64,000 nt of DNA from Pseudomaricurvus alcaniphilus (GCF_011440395.1 NZ_JAAOIX010000001.1:124001-188000), one strand, 5' to 3'. Positions 25,045 to 34,234 are shown, counted from the stretch's first letter. Translations and numbers: made by a program. Notes: generated from the sequence alone by a model not told the origin.

Positions 25045-26478
25045 ATGAAACCCTTTTCAGAAACAAAGATTTACCTGACGGTCGGCGTATTGATAGGCGC
25101 TGCAATCGGGGCTGCCTGTGTCTGGTTACTCACCGGTGGAATGGCCAACAACAGCGAGGGTGGCACCGCCGCGCCAGCCAAAGCTAACAAGCCGCTCTAC
25201 TGGGTCGCGCCGATGGACCCCAATTTCAGGCGTGACCAACCGGGTAAATCCCCCATGGGTATGGACTTGATCCCCGTTTACAAAGATAAGGGCGGTGACG
25301 AGGCGGTGGGCACTGTCACCATCTCGCCGCAGGTGATCAATAACCTCGGGGTACGCACGGCCACCGTCACCCGGGGACACCTGGAGGTCAAGCTGGATAC
25401 CGTGGGCTATGTGCAATTTGATGAGGAGCATCTGGTACATATCCACCCCCGAGTTGAGGGCTGGATTGAAAAACTCTACGTCAAAGCGGCAGGTGATCCG
25501 GTCACTGAAGGGGCCCCCCTCTACGCGCTCTATTCACCCACCCTGGTCAATGCCCAGGAGGAATTACTGCTGGCACTAAAACGCCAAAACCCGCTGCTGG
25601 TTGCCGCGGCACTGGAGCGATTAGCTGCCCTGCAAGTGCCAGAATCAGAGATCCAGCGGTTACAGGAATCCGGCAAAGTAAGTCAGGTCATTACCATAAA
25701 GGCGCCCCAATCCGGCGTGCTGGCTAACCTTGACCTGCGCGAGGGTATGTTCGTGCAGCCCGGCATGGAGATGATGGCGATCGGACAATTGGCGCACATC
25801 TGGGTGATCGGTGAAGTGTTCGAACGCCAGGCCGCCAATGTGCGAACCGGTGATGCTGTCAGTGTGCGGCTGGACTATTTGCCCGGTCGCGAGTGGCGGG
25901 GCAGGGTCGACTATATCTACCCCTCGCTCAACAGCAAGACCCGTACCGCCCAGGTGCGGGTGCACCTGGACAACCCGGACGCTTACCTGAGACCGGGCAT
26001 GTTTGCCCAACTGGCGATAGCGACGCAACCGGCACAACAAGCCCTGTTAATTCCCCGTGAGGCGTTAATTCGCACCGGCAGCCAGTCCCGGGTAGTGCTT
26101 GCCAAAGGGGAAGGGCGCTTTAAATCCATCGAGGTAAACGTGGGCAGAATTGGCGCGAGCCAGGTGGAGATACTCTCTGGGCTGAAAGAGAGGGAGCGCA
26201 TCGTCACCTCAGCCCAATTCCTGATTGATTCCGAATCCAGTAAAACCTCGGATTTCCGGCGCATGAGCCAGGCCGATATAAATCATAAAGGTATGAATCA
26301 CGAAGATATGAACCACGAGAGCGAACATGGAGGCATGAATCATGAAAGCATGAATCATGAAAGAATCAATCATGAAAGAATCAATCACGAAGACATGAAC
26401 CACGAGGAGCTTCAGTCATCTCCCCCGATCACTACTGAGACCAATCATAGCCACCATCAAGCGGAGACCCGGCAATGA
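25045..26478 (+). CDS. cusB: RND efflux periplasmic adaptor CusB with Met/His repeat tail
   Basis: Membrane-fusion protein linking CusA to the outer membrane channel (477 aa). N-terminal membrane anchor (residues 10-30), then a heavy-metal-binding domain (LYWVAPMDPNF...KSPMGMDLIPVY, residues 51-79). The barrel-sandwich and beta-barrel core follows (HIHPRVEGWIEKLYVKAAGD, APQSGVLANLDLREGMFVQPG, LRPGMFAQLAI). The unusual part is the tail, residues 412-455, with eight NH dipeptides in a 5-residue MNHE/INHE repeat, then a HHQAE end. The stop overlaps the cusA start (ATGA). Role: periplasmic Cu(I)/Ag(I) capture and handover. Confidence 0.93.
   Translation: MKPFSETKIYLTVGVLIGAAIGAACVWLLTGGMANNSEGGTAAPAKANKPLYWVAPMDPNFRRDQPGKSPMGMDLIPVYKDKGGDEAVGTVTISPQVINNLGVRTATVTRGHLEVKLDTVGYVQFDEEHLVHIHPRVEGWIEKLYVKAAGDPVTEGAPLYALYSPTLVNAQEELLLALKRQNPLLVAAALERLAALQVPESEIQRLQESGKVSQVITIKAPQSGVLANLDLREGMFVQPGMEMMAIGQLAHIWVIGEVFERQAANVRTGDAVSVRLDYLPGREWRGRVDYIYPSLNSKTRTAQVRVHLDNPDAYLRPGMFAQLAIATQPAQQALLIPREALIRTGSQSRVVLAKGEGRFKSIEVNVGRIGASQVEILSGLKERERIVTSAQFLIDSESSKTSDFRRMSQADINHKGMNHEDMNHESEHGGMNHESMNHERINHERINHEDMNHEELQSSPPITTETNHSHHQAETRQ
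26278..26409 (+). repeat. 15-bp tandem repeats encoding MNHE/INHE units in cusB
   Basis: Imperfect 15-bp units (ATGAATCATGAAAGC and variants) encode MNHES, MNHER-like pentads. A run of near-identical units at 26336-26390 suggests slippage-driven copy-number change. All units keep the frame. Confidence 0.85.
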
Positions 26479-29400
26479 TCGAAGCCATTATACGCTGGTC
26501 CGTCCACAACCGGTTTTTTGTGCTGCTGGCGACATTGATATTGGTGGGAATTGGCGGCTGGTCCCTGAAAAACACCCCGGTAGATGCCATTCCTGACCTG
26601 TCCGACGTGCAGGTAATCATCAAAACCAGCTACCCGGGGCAGGCGCCTCAGGTGGTCGAGGATCAGGTCACCTATCCGCTCACCACCGCCATGCTCTCGG
26701 TGCCGGGGGCAGTCACTGTGCGCGGTTACTCGTTTTTCGGCGATTCCTATGTCTACGTAATCTTTGACGAGGACACCGATGCCTACTGGGCTCGCTCCCG
26801 GGTACTGGAATACCTGTCCCAGGTGGCACCGACCCTGCCGCCCAGTGCCAGGCCGCAACTGGGACCCGATGCCACTGGCGTCGGCTGGGTATATCTGTAC
26901 GCGCTGGTCGACCGGAGCGGCCAGCACGACATCAGCCAGCTGCGCAGCCTGCAGGACTGGTTCCTGAAATACGAATTGCAAACTGTACCCGGGGTGTCCG
27001 AAGTAGCAGCCGTGGGCGGCATGGTGAAACAATACCAGGTCAAGGTAAACCCGGAAAAACTGCGCGCTTATAACCTTCCGCTCGCCCATATCCAAACGGC
27101 TATCCAGCGGGGCAACCAGGAAGTGGGGGCGTCTGTGGTGGAGATGGCCGAAGCGGAATATATGGTGCGGGCCACGGGTTATATCCAGGGCATTGACGAC
27201 CTGGCTCATATTCCGCTGGGCCAGGTTGTCAACGGCACGCCGCTGCTGCTGAAAGATGTTGCCGACATAGAGCTGGGGCCGCAAATGCGGCGCGGTATTG
27301 CCGAGCTCAACGGCGAGGGTGAAGTGGTCGGTGGCATTGTGGTTATGCGTTTTGGTGAGAACGCCCAGCAAACCATCGATGGCGTCAAAGCCAAGCTGGC
27401 AAGCCTTGAAGCCGGGCTGCCAGAGGGCGTGGAGATAGTCACTGTTTACGATCGTTCCGGCCTGATTGAGCGGGCGGTGAAGAACCTCTGGCACAAATTG
27501 CTGGAGGAGTTCATCGTAGTGGCTCTGGTTTGCATGGCGTTCCTATTTCATGTGCGCTCCAGCCTGGTAGCCATTATCAGCCTGCCGGTAGGTATTCTGG
27601 TTGCCTTTATCGTCATGCACTGGCAGGGGCTCAATGCCAATATTATGTCCCTCGGCGGGATCGCCATTGCCATCGGTGCCATGATCGACGGTGCGATCGT
27701 TATGATCGAAAATATGCACAAGCATATGGAGCGCAATGCCGGCCAGGGCAAGGCCCTCACTGCCGAAAACCGCTGGCAGGTGGTGGCAGACTCGGCTGCG
27801 GAAGTGGGCCCGGCGCTGTTTTTCAGCCTGCTGATCATTACCGTGAGCTTTGTGCCGGTATTCACCCTGGAAGCCCAGGAAGGGCGCATGTTCTCGCCGC
27901 TGGCGTTCACCAAAACCTATGCCATGGCCGCCAGCGCCGCCCTCGCGATCACTCTGGTGCCGGTATTGATGGGTTATTTTATTCGCGGCAAGGTTTTGGC
28001 GGAACACAAAAACCCGCTTAACCGGGCACTGGTAGGCGCCTATATGCCAACCCTGAAAACGGCGTTGAACTACCCGAAAGCCACGCTGCTCATTGCTGCA
28101 CTGATTACCGTCGCGGGGTTCTGGCCGCTGACAAAGATCGGCAGTGAATTTATCCCGCCCCTGGACGAAGGAGACCTGATGTATATGCCCACCACCTATC
28201 CAGGGCTATCTATTGGCAAGGCGCGGGAGCTGCTGCAGCAAACGGACAAATTAATTGCCACGGTGCCCGAGGTAAAGAGCGTGTTTGGTAAAATCGGCCG
28301 CGCTGAAACCGCCACCGATCCAGCGCCCCTGACGATGATCGAAACCTTTGTGCAGCTCAAACCCAGGGACCAGTGGCGGGCTGGTGTGACCACCGAATCG
28401 TTGAAAAAAGAACTGGATGCGCTGGTGAAATTTCCCGGGCTCACCAATGCCTGGGTCATGCCCATCAAGACCCGTATTGATATGCTGGCCACCGGCATTA
28501 AAACCCCGGTGGGTATCAAGGTAGCCGGGCCGGATCTCAGACAAATCGAAAAAATTGGCAAGCGCCTGGAACAGGTACTCAAGGATGTCCCGGGTACTGC
28601 CTCAGTCTATTCCGAGCGGGTGGCTGGTGGTCGCTATATCAAGGTGGACATTGAGCGGCAAAAAGCCGCGCGCTATGGCTTGAATATTGCCGACGTGCAG
28701 CAAGTGGTCGCCACAGCCATCGGCGGCATGAATGTAGCGCAGACCATTGAAGGCCTGCAGCGCTACCCCATCAACCTGCGCTATCCGCAGGACTACCGGA
28801 GTTCGCCGGAGCAACTGGCATTGCTACCCTTGGTCACGCCCGGCGGCGAGCGTATTGCCCTGGGTGATGTGGCGCGAGTTTACGTCGAGGACGGACCACC
28901 GGCGATCAAGAGCGAAAATGCTCGCCTTAATGGCTGGACCTTTGTCGATATCGAGGCAGTGGATATCGGCAGCTATGTGGAAGCAGCCATGGAAGTGGTT
29001 GCCGAGCAGGTGGAGTTGCCGGTGGGCTATTCACTAAACTGGTCGGGGCAATACGAATACATGCTGCGCGCCAAAGAGAAACTCACTTACGTGGTGCCCC
29101 TGACGCTGGCAATCATTATCGTTCTGTTGTACCTGAACTTCCGCAGCTTTATTGAGGTGGCCATTATTATGGGCACACTGCCTCTGGCCATGGTCGGTTC
29201 GATCGGCTTGATGTATCTGCTCGGTTACAACTTTTCCGTCGCCGTCGGCGTGGGTTTTATCGCCCTGGCGGGCGTGGCAGTAGAAATCGGTGTCATTATG
29301 CTGGTGTATCTCAACCAGGCCCACGGCCAGATGCTCGACCGATGCCAGCAAAAACGCCAGGTGCCACAGCAGGAGACGCTGCGCCACGCGGTGCTGCAGG

Positions 29401-29606
29401 GAGCGGGCTTGCGCGTGCGTCCGGTCATGATGACTGCCACCGCTATCGTCGTAGGGTTACTACCGATTATGTACGGCAGTGGTACCGGCTCGGAGGTAAT
29501 GAGCCGCATTGCCGCGCCCATGGTGGGCGGAATGTTGAGTGCGGTGGTGTTGACCCTGTTGGTGTTGCCGGTGGTTTACTATTTGTGGAAACGCCAAAGC
29601 TTATAA
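26475..29606 (+). CDS. cusA: HME-RND copper/silver efflux pump CusA
   Basis: Inner-membrane proton-driven heavy-metal pump (1043 aa, normal length). N-terminal helix RFFVLLATLILVGIGGWSL, periplasmic porter domains, central helices with GGIAIAIGAMIDGAIVMIEN (the acidic proton-relay region), and the last bundle with VGFIALAGVAVEIGVIML. The segment TRIDMLATGIKTPVGIKV is of the CusA/SilA monovalent-metal class; CzcA-type divalent pumps have NELISGVRSDV-like sequence there. Translationally coupled to cusB by a 4-bp overlap. The MerR/CopA pair nearby supports copper or silver as substrate. Confidence 0.94.
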   Translation: MIEAIIRWSVHNRFFVLLATLILVGIGGWSLKNTPVDAIPDLSDVQVIIKTSYPGQAPQVVEDQVTYPLTTAMLSVPGAVTVRGYSFFGDSYVYVIFDEDTDAYWARSRVLEYLSQVAPTLPPSARPQLGPDATGVGWVYLYALVDRSGQHDISQLRSLQDWFLKYELQTVPGVSEVAAVGGMVKQYQVKVNPEKLRAYNLPLAHIQTAIQRGNQEVGASVVEMAEAEYMVRATGYIQGIDDLAHIPLGQVVNGTPLLLKDVADIELGPQMRRGIAELNGEGEVVGGIVVMRFGENAQQTIDGVKAKLASLEAGLPEGVEIVTVYDRSGLIERAVKNLWHKLLEEFIVVALVCMAFLFHVRSSLVAIISLPVGILVAFIVMHWQGLNANIMSLGGIAIAIGAMIDGAIVMIENMHKHMERNAGQGKALTAENRWQVVADSAAEVGPALFFSLLIITVSFVPVFTLEAQEGRMFSPLAFTKTYAMAASAALAITLVPVLMGYFIRGKVLAEHKNPLNRALVGAYMPTLKTALNYPKATLLIAALITVAGFWPLTKIGSEFIPPLDEGDLMYMPTTYPGLSIGKARELLQQTDKLIATVPEVKSVFGKIGRAETATDPAPLTMIETFVQLKPRDQWRAGVTTESLKKELDALVKFPGLTNAWVMPIKTRIDMLATGIKTPVGIKVAGPDLRQIEKIGKRLEQVLKDVPGTASVYSERVAGGRYIKVDIERQKAARYGLNIADVQQVVATAIGGMNVAQTIEGLQRYPINLRYPQDYRSSPEQLALLPLVTPGGERIALGDVARVYVEDGPPAIKSENARLNGWTFVDIEAVDIGSYVEAAMEVVAEQVELPVGYSLNWSGQYEYMLRAKEKLTYVVPLTLAIIIVLLYLNFRSFIEVAIIMGTLPLAMVGSIGLMYLLGYNFSVAVGVGFIALAGVAVEIGVIMLVYLNQAHGQMLDRCQQKRQVPQQETLRHAVLQGAGLRVRPVMMTATAIVVGLLPIMYGSGTGSEVMSRIAAPMVGGMLSAVVLTLLVLPVVYYLWKRQSL

Positions 29607-29639
29607 AAATGACCCACAGGCGAAGAAACTGTAAGTGAG

Positions 29640-30068
29640 CTATCTGTCGTACATAAATTTCATATAAGTGATAGCCGGCGCCAGGGCCAGGCGCCAGGCC
29701 AGTTCCACATCGTCATCGTATTTGGGGTCGAATTTGGCAACCGCCGCCAACATGCAATCGAGCCACAACTCGTAGAGGGGGGCGGGGATATTGAGGTTGT
29801 GGCGGCTGTGTTTACGGGCCATTTTCTCCATATGAGCGTAACTTTCCTTGCTGGCGAGAAACCCGACGGAATAGATCAATGAGCGCTTCAACATTTGCTT
29901 TTGCGCGCCCATATTGGTATTGCGAAAGGCGTTTGCAACTTCTGGAGAGCTGGCGAGAAAACATTGATAAAAATAATCAAAAAATGGCTCGGCGGTATCG
30001 GATTTGAAACCCACACTAGAACCCAGGATGCGCTCATAACTGCTTTTAAATTCCTCAATAAAGTCCAT
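29640..30068 (-). CDS. Single-domain globin
   Basis: Haem-binding globin-like protein (142 aa). Helix B/C and CD region PFFDYFYQCFLASSPEVANAF, E-helix KRSLIYSVGFLAS, and F-helix ARKHSRHNLNIPAPLY, where His87 has the position and the following I-P-x-x-L-Y context of a proximal haem ligand. No reductase or signalling domain is attached. Possible roles are oxygen or nitric-oxide handling or sensing. It is convergent with cusA (33-bp gap) and so not in that operon. A TTGAC-N4-GTCAG box about 150 bp upstream hints at Fnr/Dnr-type control. Confidence 0.8.
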   Translation of the reverse strand: MDFIEEFKSSYERILGSSVGFKSDTAEPFFDYFYQCFLASSPEVANAFRNTNMGAQKQMLKRSLIYSVGFLASKESYAHMEKMARKHSRHNLNIPAPLYELWLDCMLAAVAKFDPKYDDDVELAWRLALAPAITYMKFMYDR

Positions 30069-30213
30069 TTGAACCCACCTCGGTATGGTTATGTTAAAGG
30101 CGCTTTTACGCGCTCAATAGAGCATTGATTTGTACTTTTTATCGATCCACGGACTTGTTGCGGAAGCTAATGAACACATCACGTACATACTAGCAGACGC
30201 TAATGTTCACGCC

Positions 30214-30227
30214 TTGACATAGGTCAG
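30214..30227. promoter_or_regulatory. Fnr/Dnr-like box
   Basis: TTGACATAGGTCAG matches the dyad TTGAC-N4-GTCAA at 9 of 10 defined positions. It lies about 150 bp before the globin start. A single site of this size could be chance. Confidence 0.35.
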
Positions 30228-30352
30228 CAGATCACCGATTACTGCTCTGCAATGACCCGGTTGGATTGGAACATTTGGGTCTATTCGACTGACGTCGCCA
30301 TAGCGCAACGCATGGCAATTCTCGATTAGTTGTTGGTTTATTCAATCGTTTA

Positions 30353-30592
30353 CCTAATTACGCCTATGAATAAGCCAGTTATCGGCGATAGTAAACATAT
30401 ACCCTGTAGCCCTTGCGACAGCAGCTTTGCTCCCGGCCTGCCTCCAGGGGCTTGCTTTCAAGACTCGCCGTGCATCCATCCCTGGAGGCTCCACGACAGC
30501 ATCCCTGCTGTCGAGGGTCTTGAAAGCAAGCCCCCGCAGCCATGCCTAACATACTGCCGGCTGCACGACGCTTAGCGTAGGTGGTAATTAGG
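30353..30592. mobile_element. MITE-like element with 8-bp target duplication
   Basis: Termini CCTAATTAC (30353-30361) and GTAATTAGG (30584-30592) are perfect inverted repeats, and a further CCTA(T/C)G block continues inward with a small gap. The direct repeat ATCGTTTA flanks both sides exactly (30345-30352 and 30593-30600). The interior has two 18-bp arms, GGGGCTTGCTTTCAAGAC (30447-30464) and its inverse (30517-30534), around an 8-bp hairpin (30494-30513). There is no transposase, so it is non-autonomous. Confidence 0.75.
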
Positions 30593-30641
30593 ATCGTTTA
30601 TGCCCCAGCCCGGGCAGCTACACCAGATTCTTGAAAATCTC

Positions 30642-30673
30642 TTGACCGTGGGGTAACCCAATGGTTGTACACT
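30642..30673 (+). promoter_or_regulatory. MerR-type promoter/operator of merR-copA
   Basis: TTGACC and TACACT are separated by 20 bp, the overlong spacing used by MerR activators. The spacer holds the dyad ACC-N3-GGGT-A-ACCC-N3-GGT (30645-30665), centred at 30655. A metal-bound MerR dimer would twist the DNA to align the two boxes. Confidence 0.8.
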
Positions 30674-30696
30674 AAGGACACTCAGGAGCCAACGCC

Positions 30697-31119
30697 ATGA
30701 AAATCAGCCAACTAGCCAGTAAAGCCGGAGTCACCAAGGATACTATTCGGCACTATGTGTCGATCGGTTTACTGTCGCCGGAGCGGGATAGAAACAATGG
30801 GTACCAGATCTTCGGCTCCCAGGCGTTATCCCGCTTGCGCTTTATCAAAACCGCCCGCCAACTGGGTCTGCACCTCGACGATATCCAGCAGATTTTCAGC
30901 GACGCCAAAGAAGCGCATTCTCCCTGTCCGCGAGTCCGGGAAATGATGCACCAGCGGATCCTTGAAACCCGCAAGACCATCAAGGAATTGACGCTACTCT
31001 GCGATCGCATGGAAGCCAGCATGGCCGAATGGGAAGAAATGCCTGACAGCGTGCCCGACGGTCACTCCGTCTGCCGCTTGATTGAATCACAAATCGACTT
31101 GCAACAAGTTAAAACCTGA
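30697..31119 (+). CDS. MerR-family heavy-metal-responsive activator
   Basis: 140-aa regulator. N-terminal winged helix-turn-helix [20 protein letters not shown], a recognition wing near [18 protein letters not shown], a long dimerisation helix, then the metal loop. Cys candidates are in HSPCPRV (about residue 77) and GHSVCRLI near the C-terminus. This loop does not match the classical CueR CPGxxxxxCP pattern, so the metal (Cu, Ag, Zn, Cd or Pb) is left open. It is 38 bp before the P-type ATPase gene and follows its own 20-bp-spacer promoter, so it is probably autoregulated and activates the ATPase. Confidence 0.88.
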   Translation: MKISQLASKAGVTKDTIRHYVSIGLLSPERDRNNGYQIFGSQALSRLRFIKTARQLGLHLDDIQQIFSDAKEAHSPCPRVREMMHQRILETRKTIKELTLLCDRMEASMAEWEEMPDSVPDGHSVCRLIESQIDLQQVKT

Positions 31120-31157
31120 CCGAACTACCAATCGTTCTCGACCAAGAGGGCAAGACC

Positions 31158-33509
31158 ATGAACAAGCACACCGGCTGTCACCACGACCAGGTACACGATC
31201 ACCATCACAATCACGGACACGATCACGGACACGTCCACCAGGCTCCGCTGGCTGCGCTCAAGGATCCGGTGTGCGGGATGACGGTCAGTGAAGATTCCGC
31301 CCATCATGTCCATCACCAGGGCGAGGACTACTATTTTTGCAGCGCTGGCTGTCGCAGTAAATTTGCCAGCGACCCGGGCAAGTATTTGCACCCCGCCGAG
31401 CAACCGGCCGGCGACAGCAACGCCTGGTACACCTGCCCCATGCACCCTGAGGTGCGCCAGCAGGGGCCGGGCACTTGCCCCAAATGCGGCATGGCGCTGG
31501 AGCCGGAGATGCCGACGCTGGACGACGCGGACGACCCGGAACTGGTGGATTTTCGGCGCCGTTTCTGGTTCAGCCTGCCGTTTACGCTCGGTGTTTTTAT
31601 CCTGGCCATGTTCGGCCACGGCTGGCTCCCCGCGGGCTGGCACAACTGGGTGGAATTACTGCTGGCGACCCCGGTGGTGTTGTGGTCCGGGCTGCCTTTC
31701 TTCATACGTGGCGCCCAATCGGTGGTCAACAAAAGCCCCAATATGTGGACCTTGATCGGTCTCGGAACCGCCGCGGCCTACGTTTACAGCCTGGTGGCCA
31801 CCATCGCTCCCGGGGTATTTCCGGCGGCGTTTGTTATGGACGGGCGGGTCAGTGTCTATTTTGAAGCGGCGGCGGTAATCATTTCCCTGACCCTGATGGG
31901 CCAGTTGTTTGAACTCAAGGCTCGCTCCCGCACTTCGGAAGCGATTAAATCCCTGCTGCAGTTGGCACCGGATATCGCCCGCCGCATCAATGGCGACGGC
32001 AGTGAAGCGGATGTGCCGCTGGCCGACGTTCGGGCCGGCGACCACTTGCGGGTGCGGCCCGGCGAAAAAGTGCCAGTGGACGGTGAAGTGGTGGAGGGTG
32101 GCAGCGCGGTGGACGAATCCATGCTCACCGGCGAACCGGTACCGGTGTCCAAGCGCCCCGGCGACAGGGTCATTGGCGCCACCATGAATACCAGCGGCAG
32201 TCTGGTGATCGAGGCGCAACAGGTGGGCCAGGACAGCACCCTGGCGCGGATCGTCAACCTGGTGGCCCAGGCCCAGCGCTCCCGCGCGCCGATGCAGCGC
32301 CTGGCCGATGTGGTGGCCGGTTATTTCGTAGTCGCTGTGGTCATGGTTGCCGTTGTCACCTTCTTCGCCTGGGGACTTTGGGGGCCAGAGCCGGGCTGGG
32401 TGCACGGATTGATCAATGCGGTGGCTGTTTTGATCATCGCCTGTCCCTGTGCCCTGGGCCTGGCAACCCCTATGTCCATCATGGTGGCCACTGGCATGGG
32501 CGCCACCCGGGGCGTGCTGTTTCGGGATGCCGCCGCCATTGAAGCACTGCGCAAAGTGGATACCCTGGTGGTGGATAAAACCGGTACCCTGACCGAGGGG
32601 CGGCCCGTTTTCCGTGAAGTTATCGCCACGACTGATTTTGATCGTGACGAGGTACTGCGACTGGCGGCAAGTCTCGATCAAGGCAGCGAACACCCGCTGG
32701 CTATGTCCATCGTCACCGCCGCCCGCGAGCGGGAGTTGAGCCTGTCCACCGCGGAGGACTTTGAATCGGAATCCGGTATCGGTGTCACTGGCCAGGTCGA
32801 AGGACACGGGCTGGTGTTGGGTAACACCGCGCTGATGCAAGCGCACGGGGTCGATTTGCATAATCTGAATGCGGACACTGACAAACTGCGGGAGGAGGGT
32901 GCCAGCGTCATCTACCTGGGTGTCGATGGCGCACTGGCCGGGGTACTGGCCGTGGCCGACCCCATCAAGGAGACCACCAGGTCGGCCATCGAACAGCTGC
33001 GCAGTGAAGGTGTGCGGGTCATTATGGCGACCGGGGATGGCGAGAAAACCGCGCGGGCGGTGGCCCGCGAACTGGGGATCGAGGATGTCTACGGCGAGGT
33101 TACCCCCGCGGCCAAGCTGGATATTGTCAGCCGCCTGCAGCAAGAAGGGCGCATCGTCGCCATGGCCGGGGATGGCATCAACGACGCGCCAGCGCTGGCC
33201 AAGGCCGATGTGGGCATCGCCATGGGTACCGGTACCGACGTGGCCATGAACAGCGCCCAGGTGACCCTGGTAAAAGGCGACCTGCGCGGCATTGGCGAAG
33301 CGATCCACCTGTCCCGCATAACCGTGAGTAACATGCGCCAAAACCTGGGCTTTGCCTTTCTCTACAACAGCATCGGTGTGCCGGTCGCGGCCGGGGTGGC
33401 CTATCCATTTACCGGGCTGCTGTTATCGCCGATGATCGCCGCCCTGGCGATGAGCCTGAGTTCGGTGTCCGTGGTTAGCAATGCCCTGCGGTTGCGGATC
33501 AAAAAGTAG
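31158..33509 (+). CDS. copA: Copper-type P1B ATPase with His-rich and YHS N-terminus
   Basis: ATP-driven heavy-metal exporter (783 aa). N-terminal His-rich tract (residues 8-27), YHS domain starting DPVCGM at 36-41, then a YTCPMHPEV...CPKCGM metal-binding motif (91-112); no classical CXXC HMA domain. Eight-helix ATPase core: Cys429-Pro-Cys431 in the translocation site, Asp473 in DKTGTLTEG as phosphorylated residue, [17 protein letters not shown], and the end [16 protein letters not shown]. The CPC plus MSxSS signature fits monovalent copper/silver transport. Under the MerR promoter. Confidence 0.93.
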   Translation: MNKHTGCHHDQVHDHHHNHGHDHGHVHQAPLAALKDPVCGMTVSEDSAHHVHHQGEDYYFCSAGCRSKFASDPGKYLHPAEQPAGDSNAWYTCPMHPEVRQQGPGTCPKCGMALEPEMPTLDDADDPELVDFRRRFWFSLPFTLGVFILAMFGHGWLPAGWHNWVELLLATPVVLWSGLPFFIRGAQSVVNKSPNMWTLIGLGTAAAYVYSLVATIAPGVFPAAFVMDGRVSVYFEAAAVIISLTLMGQLFELKARSRTSEAIKSLLQLAPDIARRINGDGSEADVPLADVRAGDHLRVRPGEKVPVDGEVVEGGSAVDESMLTGEPVPVSKRPGDRVIGATMNTSGSLVIEAQQVGQDSTLARIVNLVAQAQRSRAPMQRLADVVAGYFVVAVVMVAVVTFFAWGLWGPEPGWVHGLINAVAVLIIACPCALGLATPMSIMVATGMGATRGVLFRDAAAIEALRKVDTLVVDKTGTLTEGRPVFREVIATTDFDRDEVLRLAASLDQGSEHPLAMSIVTAARERELSLSTAEDFESESGIGVTGQVEGHGLVLGNTALMQAHGVDLHNLNADTDKLREEGASVIYLGVDGALAGVLAVADPIKETTRSAIEQLRSEGVRVIMATGDGEKTARAVARELGIEDVYGEVTPAAKLDIVSRLQQEGRIVAMAGDGINDAPALAKADVGIAMGTGTDVAMNSAQVTLVKGDLRGIGEAIHLSRITVSNMRQNLGFAFLYNSIGVPVAAGVAYPFTGLLLSPMIAALAMSLSSVSVVSNALRLRIKK

Positions 33510-33607
33510 TGTTGGAATGAACTCGACTGAATTTGTCTGCGAAAAAAGAGCCGGATGCCATTGTTTGAAGCTATTGTGCCGGTCATGTTGACCGCTTTCG
33601 CTCGTTG

Positions 33608-33637
33608 ATGACAAAGTGCACACACCAGTGCTACACT
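33608..33637 (+). promoter_or_regulatory. Toxin-antitoxin promoter, possibly leaderless
   Basis: ATGACA (33608-33613) and TACACT (33632-33637) are 18 bp apart. The brnT ATG begins 8 nt after the -10 box and no ribosome site lies between, so the mRNA probably starts at or next to the ATG. Confidence 0.5.
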
Positions 33638-33644
33638 TTAGCGC

Positions 33645-33923
33645 ATGAAAATCTTCAATTGGAACCCTGATAAAAATCAGGAGCTAATAGTCGGGCGAGG
33701 CGTTTCTTTTGAAGAGGCGATCTTTCATATTGAACATGGTGGTCTATTAGATGATATTGCTCATCCAAACGCCTCGGATTACGCCAATCAACGGATTTTC
33801 GTCATTTGTATTAAAGAATACGTTCACCTCGTCCCGTATGTGGAAAGCGAAGATGAAATATTTCTGAAAACAATCATTCCCAGCAGAAAATTTACCAAGT
33901 TGTACCTCGGAGGTGGATCATGA
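33645..33923 (+). CDS. brnT: BrnT-family toxin
   Basis: Predicted ribonuclease toxin of a type II system (92 aa). Characteristic BrnT segments: FNWNPDKNQELIVGRGVSFEEAI and NQRIFVICIKEYVHLVPYVES, ending IIPSRKFTKLYLG. It has the usual toxin-first order with its antitoxin overlapping by 4 bp (ATGA). The second half differs in detail from well-known BrnT (IISARKA-type end), so it is a divergent member. No ribosome site before the start. Confidence 0.82.
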   Translation: MKIFNWNPDKNQELIVGRGVSFEEAIFHIEHGGLLDDIAHPNASDYANQRIFVICIKEYVHLVPYVESEDEIFLKTIIPSRKFTKLYLGGGS

Positions 33924-34234
33924 GCAAAGGCAAGTTATCGAAAGAAGAGAAAACTCTGCTAGATGCCGTGGAGGCTGGCGAGTTTGAATCAGTATTAACG
34001 GAAGCCCGTAAAAAAGAATTGACGGCTTTTGCCAGCAACACGTTTAAAAAAGACAAAAGAATAAATATTCGAATCTCAAACAGGGATTTAACGGCTATCC
34101 AGTCAAGAGCATCGGAAGAGGGCATCCCTTACCAAACCTTTGTCTCGAGCATCATTCACAAATACGTTTCGGGCTCTTTGCAAGACCTCACAGCCAACAA
34201 GAAAGTGCAGCCGACGCAAAAAACACGCAGCTGA
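33920..34234 (+). CDS. brnA: BrnA/CopG-like ribbon-helix-helix antitoxin
   Basis: 104-aa antitoxin partner. The N-terminal half is charged and helical (KLSKEEKTLLDAVEAGEFE). The C-terminal half has a ribbon-helix-helix pattern, KRINIRISNRDLTAIQSRA then EEGIPYQTFVSSIIHKY, which binds DNA as a dimer and represses the pair. Overlap with the toxin gene by ATGA and a GGAGG site within the toxin end support coupled translation. The tail QPTQKTRS is probably disordered. Confidence 0.8.
   Translation: MSKGKLSKEEKTLLDAVEAGEFESVLTEARKKELTAFASNTFKKDKRINIRISNRDLTAIQSRASEEGIPYQTFVSSIIHKYVSGSLQDLTANKKVQPTQKTRS

Larger units (their letters stand above)
30069..30696. other. Intergenic region, globin to merR
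   Basis: This 628-bp gap has three parts: the globin promoter side (30069-30340) with an Fnr/Dnr-like box at 30214-30227; the MITE-like element 30353-30592; and the merR promoter at 30642-30673. An 81-codon ORF inside the element is judged spurious. Confidence 0.6.

Noticed and set aside
26457-27494. 345-codon ORF antisense to cusA
   Set aside because: Mirror frame of cusA; no start signal and a His/Gln-rich artefact composition.
30330-30575. 81-codon ORF inside the MITE
   Set aside because: It is built from the palindromic arms of the element, has no ribosome site and no family features; the inverted repeats explain it.
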